A stretch of DNA of 64,000 bases from Halomonas halmophila (GTDB lineage: Bacteria; Pseudomonadota; Gammaproteobacteria; Pseudomonadales; Halomonadaceae), in NCBI RefSeq assembly GCF_006540005.1, contig NZ_BJOC01000019.1, forward strand, positions 62,001 through 126,000, given 5' to 3'. The notes beneath the pieces were generated by a model, which saw only the letters and a program-made list of their open reading frames with translations, was not told the origin of the DNA and did not search any database. Both the position numbers and the translations under genes were made by a program. Below, in pieces: positions 48,421 through 56,950 of this stretch (its first letter is position 1; the number at the start of each line of letters is the position of its first letter).

Positions 48421-49531
48421 CCTCGGCCTGGGCCAGCAGCTCGGTGAGGTCCCCGGCGATGGCCTGCTCTAGGTCGGCTTCCTGCTGGCGGTGGTCGCGG
48501 TAGTAGTTCTCATTGCGTGAGGTGTATCCCTTGCCCAAGTGCAGGGCATGGGTGGCGATCTCCTCGCCGCTCTCCAGGTCATGGATCGCCAGGCGACCGT
48601 CCGCTTCCCGGGCGCCGACCCGCCCCTGCTGGTAGGCCATGGGCACCGAGTACCTGTTGGCCTTCCAGGCGATCAGTCCGGTCTTGTCGAACTTGCGTGG
48701 GGCCAGGCCGTCGGCGTCACGCCCCAGGCAGGCCGGCATCAGGTAGGGGAGCAGATGGGCACGCTCCTCGGCCATGAAGTGCTCTTGCGGCTGCCGGCCG
48801 GTGGTGCCGTGGAGGCGCACGTTGGCCACCTCGTCGAGCCACTGCTGCACGTGGCACCGCAGGTCGGCCTCGTCGCGGAAGGTCTCGCCGTAGAACGCAT
48901 CCTGCTTGGCGTACTTCACCCCGGCCTCGACCTTGCCCTTGCTCTCCGGGGCGTAGCCGCAGCAAGCATGGACCCGAAAGTCGGCGGTAGTGGCGTACGC
49001 ATGGAAGCGCTGGTTCACCTCCAGCTCGCGGAACTGCTCGCTGATCACCACCATCTTGGTCTGGTCGTAGACGCACTCCTCGGGCAGGCTGCCGAAGTAG
49101 CGGAAGGCCTCATCGTGCAGGCGGATCAGCGTCGCGGTGTTCAGCGATTCCAGGCTGACGCCGACTTAGGACAGGCGCGAGTAGGCGAGCACGAACACCA
49201 CAAAATAGACCGTGCGCGGCTCGCCGCCGATCATCACCTCGCGCAGTTCGCCGGGATCCACCTGGCACTGCACGCCGGGGACCATGTCCAGCACCGGCTC
49301 GTAGTAGCGGCGCTGGCGGCTGGCGACGGTGTTGCGGGAGATGCCCAGCTCCTGGCCGATGGCACAGATGGACAGGCCCTGTCCCTCATCATGTAACGCT
49401 TTGATCTTGTGAATCATTCCCCAGTCCTTTACATCTCCGCCCCGACCCTTGGCTGAGCCGATACGATAGGTGGATGGTGGCAGCGCTGCCACCTCGGGGG
49501 GGGGCAAAAGCGTTGGCCGATACTGGGTCAC
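48410..49531 (-). pseudogene. istA: istA, IS21 transposase (nonsense mutation, truncated)
   Basis: The N-terminal HTH (LSICAIGQELGISRNTVASRQRRY) and start of the DDE core (QVDPGELREVMIGGEPRTVYFVVFVLAYSR) are followed by an in-frame TAA at 49166-49168. The same frame then continues with DEAFRYFGSLPEECVYDQTKMVV and the acidic KGKVEAGVKYAKQDAF part. The C-terminus runs straight into istB-like sequence. The single stop codon plus the shortened 3' end show that it is inactive. Confidence 0.8.
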
Positions 49532-49661
49532 TTTACTTGGCCATTAACAGGCGGGAAGCTGAGCACGCCAGCGGGTTTCGCCGTAATCGCCTATAATGCG
49601 ATAAACCTTGTTAAACTGGTACACAAGAGAGCCCAGCTGGCGGCAAAGGAGGAGCAAGACG

Positions 49662-49760
49662 ATGAATAGCCTGATAATCGTGGCAGCTCTGGTCGTCCCT
49701 GTCACCGCCATCACCTGGTGGGCGATACACCACACCAACAAGGAGCTGGACGGCAAATAG
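49662..49760 (+). CDS. 32-residue single-helix membrane peptide
   Basis: ATG 49662 follows AAGGAGGAG with 5 nt spacing, one of the best ribosome sites in the region. The peptide starts MNSLIIVAALVVPVTAITWW, a clear transmembrane helix, and ends with a charged tail HHTNKELDGK. A hairpin begins at its stop codon. I do not recognise it. Small single-helix peptides of this kind often assist respiratory oxidases or transporters. It lies 129 nt outside the IS21 right end. Confidence 0.65.
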   Translation: MNSLIIVAALVVPVTAITWWAIHHTNKELDGK

Positions 49761-49803
49761 CCCCGCACCGCACTCCCAAGCCCTGGCATCCGACGGGGCT
49801 TTG
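49759..49803 (+). terminator. Terminator-like hairpin of the small membrane peptide gene
   Basis: AGCCCCG (49759-49765) and CGGGGCT (49794-49800) form a 7-bp stem with a 28-nt loop, followed by TTG. It overlaps the stop codon of the 32-residue peptide. Confidence 0.55.
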
Positions 49804-50278
49804 TCGTGTGGCGGACACCCAGCGACCAACATCGTCCTCACTCCATGGGCCTTCTCTAACATGTATCGTGAAGCATCGCCCGAGAATATTTTTGTGGTGT
49901 GATCAATGGTGGAATAGCTCAAAATCCCATTTATCATGATGGTTCCATGATGGCATGCGAACATTGGACGTCCGTCGCCCCCACAAACCAGCCAACGCTG
50001 ACCAGATATCACGTCCCGCCGCGCGACTACCTTGCCGCACCAGCCACAGGAGTGGCGCACTGCGGTAACACCTGAACCACATCAAACCGGGAAGCCCTGC
50101 TTCTCAATGGTCAACTTGTGAGATGCCTCTGGCCGAGCCAGGCAATAGGTAACTCGGCTTTCAGCATGTTTCAGATTTTGCAACTTGCCACGCATATACG
50201 GCAATGATAAACATCATGCCGCACACAGGAATCCGCGCAACCGATTAACATTGATTCATCGCTCGACAGGACGTCAAG
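49761..50278. other. Intergenic stretch with dispersed repeat copy B
   Basis: No supported gene. It contains the small-peptide hairpin and the 66-nt repeat (49862-49927), then unassigned sequence up to the EAL gene. Open frames on the minus strand overlap the small peptide gene and lack recognisable features. Confidence 0.6.
49862..49927. repeat. Dispersed 67-nt repeat, copy B
   Basis: Second copy of the repeat at 46790-46856, with about 12 substitutions and one gap. Copy A stands about 94 nt (from its AGCATC) before an attachment repeat. At about 98 nt after the same point, copy B is followed by a GTCCGTCGCC segment only loosely like the tRNA 3' end. Confidence 0.7.
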
Positions 50279-51514
50279 ATGAAGATGACTGACATGACCA
50301 CCACGCAAATCATGCGTATATTTGCCACTGTGGCAAGAAAGCAATTACAGATGGAAGTCGGTTTTGTCGGCCTCTTCGAGGGTAATAGTCGAAAGATACT
50401 GTCGTTATCGACTCACCACACCAGCACTTCTCCCATTTGCGAAGGTGACACCCACGACCTGGATGCCACCTACTGTGCTCACATTTCCAATAACCAGATC
50501 CCGGGTATTATTGTCGATACCCACAAGAACAAGGTGACCAATGCCCTGGCCCTCACGCGCAAGCTGGATATCCGTTCTTATGTCGGCGCCACCATCACCA
50601 GTGCATCCGGCCACAATCATGGCACTATCTGTTGTTATAACAACTCGCCCTTGAGAGGTGGTAAAGACAGTGTGAATGCCGAGGTTCTTAAAGCCCTGGC
50701 AGATGCGGCCGGCGCTATACTGGATTCAGGCGGCATGCAGGGCCACATCCACAAGCATGTCTTCGAGAAAATAAAATCGACCATTATCAGTAACAATGTC
50801 GAGATTCTCTTCCAGCCGATACTTCTGGTTCCCGAAAACCGTGTAATCGGCTTTGAAGCCCTCACCGGCTTTGCGCATATCGATACCACCCCTACCAGTG
50901 ACTGGTTCGAAACCGCAGCCGAATGTGGACTGGGGGTCGAGCTGGAACTCGCCTGCCTGAAACAGGCGCTGGCCTACCTGCAGCGCTTCTCCTCTGATCA
51001 GTACCTGTCAGTCAATGTTTCCCCCGAGGCGATCTTCGACCCACGGATAACCGAGCTGCTTGCAAGGCATGACCTCGAGAGGGTCATGCTGGAAATCACC
51101 GAGCATGAAAAGGTCGAGGATTATGCAACACTGAAAGCCATCCTCGCTCCCTTGAAGCACCAAGGGTTGAGGGTGGCCATCGATGACGCCGGCGCCGGCT
51201 ACGCGTCCTTGAAACATATCCTGGAGATCGATGCCGACAAGATAAAACTGGATATCTCACTGATCGAGGACATCCATCTCGACCGGCGCCGCTATGCCCT
51301 TGCCAGTGCCCTCGTAACCTTTGCCAATGCAATCGGCTCGACGGTGCTGGCAGAAGGCGTGGAGAATACTCGACAGCTGCAGGCACTCACCGGGCTCGGA
51401 GTGGAAAAGATCCAGGGCTATTACATCAGCCCACCGCTCGCCGCGGAAGCGGCCATCCGGGCTGCCTCCAACGCCAGCACCCGGTTGCGCCATGAGCCCC
51501 CGCAGCCCGACTAG
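50279..51514 (+). CDS. GAF-EAL domain cyclic-di-GMP phosphodiesterase
   Basis: A 411-aa cytosolic protein. A GAF-like sensor covers about 15-155 (FVGLFEGNSRKILSLS, YVGATITSASGHNHGTICCY), and the EAL domain about 165-400. EAL active residues are present: E193 in GFEAL, Asn in LSVNVSPEA, Glu in MLEITEHE, Asp-Asp in IDDAGAG, Lys in DKIKLDIS, Glu in LAEGVE and Gln in KIQGYY. Hydrolysis of c-di-GMP is therefore likely, despite GFEALTGF replacing the usual EALxR. AGGA precedes ATG 50279. No GGDEF domain is fused. It probably couples a small-molecule or redox signal to motility or biofilm state. Confidence 0.92.
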   Translation: MKMTDMTTTQIMRIFATVARKQLQMEVGFVGLFEGNSRKILSLSTHHTSTSPICEGDTHDLDATYCAHISNNQIPGIIVDTHKNKVTNALALTRKLDIRSYVGATITSASGHNHGTICCYNNSPLRGGKDSVNAEVLKALADAAGAILDSGGMQGHIHKHVFEKIKSTIISNNVEILFQPILLVPENRVIGFEALTGFAHIDTTPTSDWFETAAECGLGVELELACLKQALAYLQRFSSDQYLSVNVSPEAIFDPRITELLARHDLERVMLEITEHEKVEDYATLKAILAPLKHQGLRVAIDDAGAGYASLKHILEIDADKIKLDISLIEDIHLDRRRYALASALVTFANAIGSTVLAEGVENTRQLQALTGLGVEKIQGYYISPPLAAEAAIRAASNASTRLRHEPPQPD

Positions 51515-51690
51515 ATAAAGTGGCTCGAACTTTCATGTCAAGGCGGCGCCCGCTACTCCCTGGGGAATCCAGCCGCTTTCTCGCATCCCCTTGAGTCAAC
51601 GAATCTGAAGCGTCCTTGATAAGCCGGCCAACCACCCCCAGTTATTCCTGTACACTCACTCATGACTCACAGCGACGCAAAGAGAACCTC

Positions 51691-51849
51691 ATGGATATTA
51701 TCCGCATCATCTTCGCCATCCTGCTGCCACCCGTCGGCGTCTTCCTGCAGGTAGGCCTCGGCCTGCATTTCTGGCTGAACATCCTGCTGACGATTCTCGG
51801 CTATATCCCGGGCATCGTGCATGCTATCTGGATCATCGCCAGACGCTAG
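51691..51849 (+). CDS. YqaE/Pmp3 family small membrane protein
   Basis: A 52-aa proteolipid with two hydrophobic helices joined by a short loop (IFAILLPPVGVFLQVGLGLHFWLNILLTILGYIPGIVHAIWII). This is the Pmp3/UPF0057 pattern, linked in yeast and plants to salt tolerance and membrane potential. The start is ATG 51691; upstream codons are not family-like. It stands alone between the EAL and GlsB genes. Confidence 0.93.
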   Translation: MDIIRIIFAILLPPVGVFLQVGLGLHFWLNILLTILGYIPGIVHAIWIIARR

Positions 51850-52047
51850 CCGAATGAACCGTGGCCCTGACTTTCAGGGCCGAGGTGTGTCAGCCGGACA
51901 AGTCGACAAAAGGGCTTCGTTGCCCCGCATGTGGTTAATGAAATTTGTCTAAACCGGCATGGACAGCCGTGCGAGACTCGCTCAGACTCCCGCCACCTGC
52001 CCTTCTCTACTCGGGGCAGGCTTACATCAACGGATCAGGAGGACCGT

Positions 52048-52296
52048 ATGGGCATTATTGCATGGATCATCTTCGGACTGATTGCCGGTATCGCCGCCAA
52101 GTTCATCATGCCCGGCAAGGATGGTGGGGGAATCATCATCACCTGCCTGCTGGGGATCATCGGCGCCGTCGTCGGCGGCTGGATCAGCACCCTGCTCGGC
52201 TTTGGGGCCGTGGATGGCTTCAACCTGGGAAGCTTCGCGATTGCCATCGTCGGCGCCCTTGTCGTGCTCTTCATCTACAACAAGGTCGCAAAGTAA
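52048..52296 (+). CDS. GlsB/YeaQ/YmgE family stress-response membrane protein
   Basis: An 82-aa protein with three hydrophobic helices and the family loop FIMPGKDGGGIIITCLLGIIGAVVGGW. The CAGGAGGA site at 52035-52042 sets ATG 52048. Members are induced by envelope or osmotic stress, although the mechanism is not settled. It converges with the antiporter gene across a GC-rich hairpin. Confidence 0.93.
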   Translation: MGIIAWIIFGLIAGIAAKFIMPGKDGGGIIITCLLGIIGAVVGGWISTLLGFGAVDGFNLGSFAIAIVGALVVLFIYNKVAK

Positions 52297-52301
52297 CCGA
52301 C

Positions 52302-52319
52302 CCGGCCGGCTTCGGCCGG
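52302..52319. terminator. Hairpin between glsB-like and antiporter genes
   Basis: CCGGCCG (52302-52308), GCTT loop and CGGCCGG (52313-52319). It fills the 26-nt gap between convergent stop codons and probably terminates both strands. Confidence 0.75.
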
Positions 52320-52322
52320 CCT

Positions 52323-54029
52323 TCAATACAACCGCAAGCCCACCTGCGTGACCTGATTACCCTTCATCTCGCTGACAACCCAGTGAATACCGTGCCAGTC
52401 GACATCATCGCCGACGACCGGATGCCCCCCGACCCGTAGCGAAATGAATTCGGCCAGTGTCATTTCATGCTCGCCCGGGCTCAGAGTCAGTCCATAGGCG
52501 TCGGCCAGATCCCCCATCCTGACATTCCCGGCAAAGGTGAAAGCACCGAAGAAGGCCTTTTCCCGCTTGAGCGTGGCATCCCCATTGAACAGCTTGTTCA
52601 GCGCCGGCAGGTCATCGGTACGCCCTATGACGCACAAAACATCCTTGCGGCACAAGCGCGTCGAGCCCTTGGGGTGCAGCATGACACCATCCCGGAACAA
52701 GGAGGCAATCAGGGCGCCGGATGGAAAGCGCAGCAATCGAATGGGTACATCCTCCAGGTCACTGTTCTCGACCACATAGACGAACATCTCGAAATCATTG
52801 GTCGCCTGAATGCCCAGCGGCCCCCGGCGATTCGGCGTGACCATGGGCGGCAACAGCACCTTGGTGCGTCGCGCCACCCAGGGCAGGCTTCCGCCCTGGA
52901 TCAACAACGACAACAACACCACGGCAAAGGCGACATTGAAATACAGAGAGGCATTCTCGACGCCGCCGATGACCGGGAAGATGGCCAGAACGATCGGCAC
53001 GGCGCCGCGCAACCCGACCCAGGCAATAAAGATCACTTCGCGCCAGCGAAAGCGAAAAAACGGCTTGATGGCGACCAGTACCGCCAGAGGGCGCGCCACG
53101 AAAATCAGCGCCAGCGCGACGATGGTCGCCGGCAAGGCAACATCGAGCATCTCGCTGGGGGTCACGAGCAGGCCCAGCACCAGGAAGAGCCCGATCTGAC
53201 TCAGCCAGGCCAGACCATCGTGTACCGGCAGAATGAAATTGAGATGGCGGCCGGGCCGGTTGCCGATCATCAGGCCGGTCAGGTAGATCGCCAGAAAGCC
53301 GCTTCCCCCCAGAGCACTGGTCAGGCCGAAGACACAGAATCCCAGCGCCAGCGCCAGCAACGAGTACAAGCCCGGGGCCAGGTCCAGCCAGCTCAACAGG
53401 CGGCCGCTCAGCCAGCCAATACCCACACCCAACAGGATGCCCAGGCCAAACTGTTCGACGAAGAACAGCGCCGTCTCGCCGATGCCCCCCATATCACCGA
53501 CCAGAATCTCGACCAGCATCAGGGTCAGGAAAATCGCCATCGGATCGTTGGTGCCCGATTCGATTTCCAGGGTGGCGCCCACCCGCTCGTTGAGATTGAT
53601 GCCACGTCCACCGAGCATGGAGAAGACGGCGGCGGCATCTGTCGAGCCGACGATGGCTCCGACCAGCAGTCCCTGGACAAGCGTCAGATCAAAGACCAGC
53701 ATGGCAATGCCGCCCACCAGGGCACTGGTCAGGAAGACACCCAGAGTTGCCAGGCTCAGCGCCGGCTTGAAACCGACACGAAAGGTCTTGAGCCGTGTGC
53801 GCAGTCCACCATCCAGAAGAATCATCGCCAGGGCGAGATGCCCGATCAGAAAGGCCAGCGCATAATCATCGAATTCGATTCCCAGCACGCCCTCTTCGCC
53901 GGCCAGCATGCCGAGCCCGAGGAAGATGAGCAGCAACGGCACACCGGCCAGGGTGGAAAGCCGGCTGGCGAGGATGCTCAGCGCGATGAGGAACCCACTG
54001 AGCAGAAAGAGCGTATTGATCGAGTCCAT
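52323..54029 (-). CDS. nhaP2: Potassium/proton antiporter, NhaP2/CvrA type
   Basis: A 568-aa CPA1 antiporter. About 12-13 helices span residues 1-395, including the ion-site motif ESGTNDPMAIFL and GSTDAAAVFSMLGG. A cytosolic RCK_C/TrkA-C-like domain follows (about 405-490; DFEMFVYVVENSDLEDVPIRLLRFPSGALIASLFRDG), and a CorC/HlyC-like domain closes the protein. The family exports K+ in exchange for protons and protects cell volume after osmotic shifts, which fits a halophile. ATG 54029 has only a weak ribosome site. Confidence 0.92.
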   Translation of the reverse strand: MDSINTLFLLSGFLIALSILASRLSTLAGVPLLLIFLGLGMLAGEEGVLGIEFDDYALAFLIGHLALAMILLDGGLRTRLKTFRVGFKPALSLATLGVFLTSALVGGIAMLVFDLTLVQGLLVGAIVGSTDAAAVFSMLGGRGINLNERVGATLEIESGTNDPMAIFLTLMLVEILVGDMGGIGETALFFVEQFGLGILLGVGIGWLSGRLLSWLDLAPGLYSLLALALGFCVFGLTSALGGSGFLAIYLTGLMIGNRPGRHLNFILPVHDGLAWLSQIGLFLVLGLLVTPSEMLDVALPATIVALALIFVARPLAVLVAIKPFFRFRWREVIFIAWVGLRGAVPIVLAIFPVIGGVENASLYFNVAFAVVLLSLLIQGGSLPWVARRTKVLLPPMVTPNRRGPLGIQATNDFEMFVYVVENSDLEDVPIRLLRFPSGALIASLFRDGVMLHPKGSTRLCRKDVLCVIGRTDDLPALNKLFNGDATLKREKAFFGAFTFAGNVRMGDLADAYGLTLSPGEHEMTLAEFISLRVGGHPVVGDDVDWHGIHWVVSEMKGNQVTQVGLRLY

Positions 54030-54254
54030 GTAATGAAGCCTGGCGGTTGAACCACTATTCTCTCATGACCGCTGGCATGTCGCGATGCGTCCTGCGCCAG
54101 CCAGGGCTGGTCAGCCAAGGGCAAGCGCCGATAGACTACCCAGTCCTGAATGCGAATCGACCCCGGGGCGTATGCCGCTACCCGAACGTCGGCTCGAGGG
54201 CCTCTCACTCAACGCGACCCAGCCAAGCTGGACGTCATCGCTGGAGCCATTGCC

Positions 54255-55439
54255 ATGTTGTCACTTCGCCGGTCGCTATTGGTGTCAGGCCACCTCTTGC
54301 TGGGGACCAGCATGCTGATCGCGACGTTGGCCAGCGGTCAGCCGAGCGCCAGCGATGAGCATGGATTTCCGCCCCTGCAAACGGATGTCATGGTGCCGGA
54401 TCTGAACGCCATCGAGTCGGGACCGGCCGGCACTGCGCCGGCCGGCTATGCCACCCTACCCAGCGGGCCCGCCGTCGATACGCCATCGCGCCCCATTGCA
54501 CCCGCCATCGTGCAGGGGCCTCCCGAGCCCATTGCCCCGCCACCGGTCGATCACCTGCGGGTCTCCCTGGACTGGTACCCCAGTCCACGCCACGCGGCGC
54601 TTTATGTGGCCCAGGCCAGGGACATGTTTCGTCATCGCGGGCTCAGGGTCGAGATTGCCACTCCAGCCGACCCGGAAGTTCCCGCCAAGCTGCTGGCCGA
54701 CTCCCGAGTCGACCTGGCCCTGACGCGCCAGCCACTGCTGCACCTGCTGGTGGATGAAGGACTGCCCTTGATTCGGGTTGCCAGTCTGGTCAGTGTGCCG
54801 CTGGACGCCCTGATCGTCAGTCGCGAGAGTGGCATCGAGTCATTATCCCAACTGGAGGGCAAGCGTATTGGCCACGCCGACCGGGATGGCGAACAGATAC
54901 TGCTGCCGGCCATGCTCGCCGGCGCCAAGCTGACCCTGGACGACCTGGACACCCCCAATGTCCACTATCGACTCGAGGAGGCCGTCAGGGAGGGCCGTGT
55001 CGACGGCGTCATCGGCGGCAACCGTCACCTGCTGCCCCGCTCGCTGGCCAATGACGGCACCGCGACACGGAGCTTTCCAATCGAGGACCACGGGGTTCCG
55101 CTGCACGATGGCCTGATACTGGTAGCCAACCGTGAGGAACTGAGGCAACGCCGGGATGCCATCCGGCGCTTCATCGCAGCGCTGGAGGAAGCGACGGCCT
55201 GGATCCTCGAACACCCCCGGGACAGCTGGCAGCTGCTCATTGCCACCGAGCCGACACTCGACACACCGGTCAATCGTGACGCCTGGCCCGAGATCCGGGC
55301 ACGCCTGACACTGACCCCGAGTGCCCTGAGTCAGGGGCGCTATCATGCCTTCGAGCACTTCCTGGAAGAGCAAGGCCTGGCCGAGGGACAGCACAAGGTG
55401 TCACGCCTTGCCGTGGACATCAGCGCGCCAGCCCCCTGA
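54255..55439 (+). CDS. Orphan NMT1/THI5-like substrate-binding protein
   Basis: A 394-aa exported protein. ATG 54255 (MLSLRRSLLV), with GGAG upstream, gives a signal peptide ending near residue 30 (ASG). A Pro/Ala-rich linker of about 65 residues leads to an NMT1-like domain from about residue 98: VSLDWYPSPRHAALYVAQARDMFRHRGLRVEI, VDLALTRQPLLHLLVDEGLPLIRVASLV. This family binds thiamine pyrimidine precursors or similar molecules for ABC uptake. No permease or ATPase is adjacent, so the partner transporter is elsewhere or the protein is a sensor. Confidence 0.85.
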   Translation: MLSLRRSLLVSGHLLLGTSMLIATLASGQPSASDEHGFPPLQTDVMVPDLNAIESGPAGTAPAGYATLPSGPAVDTPSRPIAPAIVQGPPEPIAPPPVDHLRVSLDWYPSPRHAALYVAQARDMFRHRGLRVEIATPADPEVPAKLLADSRVDLALTRQPLLHLLVDEGLPLIRVASLVSVPLDALIVSRESGIESLSQLEGKRIGHADRDGEQILLPAMLAGAKLTLDDLDTPNVHYRLEEAVREGRVDGVIGGNRHLLPRSLANDGTATRSFPIEDHGVPLHDGLILVANREELRQRRDAIRRFIAALEEATAWILEHPRDSWQLLIATEPTLDTPVNRDAWPEIRARLTLTPSALSQGRYHAFEHFLEEQGLAEGQHKVSRLAVDISAPAP

Positions 55440-55450
55440 AGCAAGCGGGC

Positions 55451-56224
55451 TCACAGCGGTGTCAGAAACTCCTTGACCGCGCTCTGAAAGGCCTCGGGGC
55501 ATTCCGCATGCAGCCAATGCCCCGCATCCAGGGTGACGACCCGGACATCGGGCAAGACCTCATGCAGCGCCGGCAGGGCCGCATCGCTGACATAATGCGA
55601 TCTGGAGCCACGCAGCACCAGGCTCGGCCCGCGAAAGGCGCCCTCGCCGGCCGGCTCGGCCATGATGTCGGCATACCCCGCCTCGATCTCATCGAGCCCA
55701 ACCCGCAGCCGCAAGCCGCCTTGATCACCGCGCACCAGGTTGGTCGCAAGAAACATCCGTGTCGAACTCTCTGCCACGTATTCAGCCAGCATGGCATCGG
55801 CTTCACTACGGTTCGCGGGCTCCCCCTCTTCCAGCCGCCGAAGCCCGGCAAAGATGGCCTCATGGTCGTGTCCATAGGCCAGCGGCGCGATATCGGCGAC
55901 CATCAGTGAGGCCACCTTCTCCGGTGCCAGGCGGGCCATGCTCATCACCACCTTGCCGCCCATGGAATGCCCCAGCAGATGTGCCCGATCAATCTCGAGC
56001 TGCTGCAGCAGCTCCATGACATCCTCGGCCATGGCCTGATACGCCATACCATCGGTGTGCGGCGAACGACCATGATTGCGCAGATCCACGGCAATCACCC
56101 GCCAGGACTCGCGCCACTGCTTGATGTGTGAGCGCCAGTTGTCGGCACTGCCCAGCAGGCCATGCACGATGACCAAGGGCATCCCTTCGCCACCGGTATC
56201 GGTATGGTGAAGTGTCACGGGCAT
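55451..56224 (-). CDS. ybfF: Alpha/beta-hydrolase, YbfF-type esterase
   Basis: A 257-aa hydrolase. The nucleophile elbow GHSMGG carries the catalytic Ser near residue 90. An oxyanion region HGLLGSADNWRSHI and the final catalytic His in DAGHWLHAECP are present. E. coli YbfF is an acyl-CoA/palmitoyl ester hydrolase. A strong AAGGAGG site precedes ATG 56224. It converges with the NMT1-like gene and follows yhhQ on the same strand, 31 nt after that stop. Confidence 0.92.
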   Translation of the reverse strand: MPVTLHHTDTGGEGMPLVIVHGLLGSADNWRSHIKQWRESWRVIAVDLRNHGRSPHTDGMAYQAMAEDVMELLQQLEIDRAHLLGHSMGGKVVMSMARLAPEKVASLMVADIAPLAYGHDHEAIFAGLRRLEEGEPANRSEADAMLAEYVAESSTRMFLATNLVRGDQGGLRLRVGLDEIEAGYADIMAEPAGEGAFRGPSLVLRGSRSHYVSDAALPALHEVLPDVRVVTLDAGHWLHAECPEAFQSAVKEFLTPL

Positions 56225-56255
56225 TGGCTACCTCCTTGGTTGTCGAAAAGCCCTT

Positions 56256-56939
56256 TCAGGTACGGGCACGGGCCTGATGCGGTGCCATGTCGTCATCCCC
56301 GGTCACCCCCGCCAGCCAGCGGGACAAGCCACCCAGCAGTACGCCATACAGCGGCAGGAAGAGCGCCAGACTGACTCCGAGCTTGATGACATAGTCGACC
56401 CAGGCGATCTCAGGCCAGTTGGCAGCCATGAAAGGATCCGGGCTGTGATGAAACGCGATGGAGAAAAACGCGAAGGTGTCCGCCAGGTTGCCCAGCAGGG
56501 TAGACAAGGCCGGCGCCACCCACCAGGCCTGCTTACGCCGGAGCCGGTCGAACACCATGATATCCAGCAGTTGCCCGACCACATAGGCCATGAAGCTGGC
56601 CAGGGCGATGCGACCGACGAAGAGGTCCCATTGGCCCAGGGCGCCGAAGCCTGCGAAACCACCCTGGGGGAAGAGCACCGAGACGACGTAGGAGACCACG
56701 AGTGCCGGCAACATGACACGCAGGATGATGGCGCGTGCCGGCTCCTTGCCGAACAGGCGTACCGTCAGGTCCGTGGCCAGGAAAATGAACGGAAAGCTGA
56801 ATGCGCCCCAGGTCGTGTGCCAGCCGAACAGGCTGAAGGGCAGTTGGACCAGATAGTTGCTGGCCGCGATGACCAGGATGTGCAGGCTCACCAGCAACGT
56901 CAGGCAGCGCCGCCTCTGGGCGGCAGTCAGTACAAACAT
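56256..56939 (-). CDS. yhhQ: Queuosine precursor transporter YhhQ
   Basis: A 227-aa inner-membrane protein (COG1738) importing 7-cyano-7-deazaguanine and 7-aminomethyl-7-deazaguanine for queuosine tRNA modification. About six helices; the signature block is FPFIFLATDLTVRLFGKEPARAIIL, followed by SFMAYVVGQLLDIMVFDRLRRKQAWWVAPALSTLLGNLADTFAFF. I chose ATG 56939 (MFVLTAAQRRRCL), the family start, because the longer frame crosses the predicted riboswitch. AAGGA lies about 10 nt upstream inside that element, so translation should depend on its folding. Confidence 0.95.
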   Translation of the reverse strand: MFVLTAAQRRRCLTLLVSLHILVIAASNYLVQLPFSLFGWHTTWGAFSFPFIFLATDLTVRLFGKEPARAIILRVMLPALVVSYVVSVLFPQGGFAGFGALGQWDLFVGRIALASFMAYVVGQLLDIMVFDRLRRKQAWWVAPALSTLLGNLADTFAFFSIAFHHSPDPFMAANWPEIAWVDYVIKLGVSLALFLPLYGVLLGGLSRWLAGVTGDDDMAPHQARART

Positions 56940-56950
56940 GTCGGATGCGG

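Larger units (their letters stand above)
47730..49533 (-). mobile_element. Decayed IS21-family insertion sequence
   Basis: The ends AAGTGACCCA (47730-47739) and TGGGTCACTT (49524-49533) are perfect 10-bp inverted repeats, and similarity extends inward to about 22 bp. Left-end internal TGACCCAC copies are typical of IS21 ends. Inside lie istA and istB on the minus strand, both broken. Total length of about 1.8 kb is short for the family. No target duplication is visible, consistent with an old insertion. Confidence 0.85.

Noticed and set aside
47723-49541. A target-site duplication around the IS21-family element
   Set aside because: The bases just outside the two inverted repeats do not match over 4-8 bp, so none is claimed.
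49966-49985. A degenerate third attachment site after repeat copy B
   Set aside because: Similarity to the tRNA 3' end is limited to a few short words with gaps; it is mentioned only as weak support and not listed as a feature.
49611-50060. A 149-codon minus-strand frame across the small peptide gene and repeat copy B
   Set aside because: It overlaps a plus-strand mini-gene with a much better ribosome site, lacks motifs, and the equivalent frame in repeat copy A is interrupted by a stop.
52467-54050. A 527-codon plus-strand frame opposite the antiporter gene, very rich in Gln, Asp and Arg
   Set aside because: This composition is the mirror of hydrophobic codons on the other strand; the antiporter reading has all its helices and motifs.
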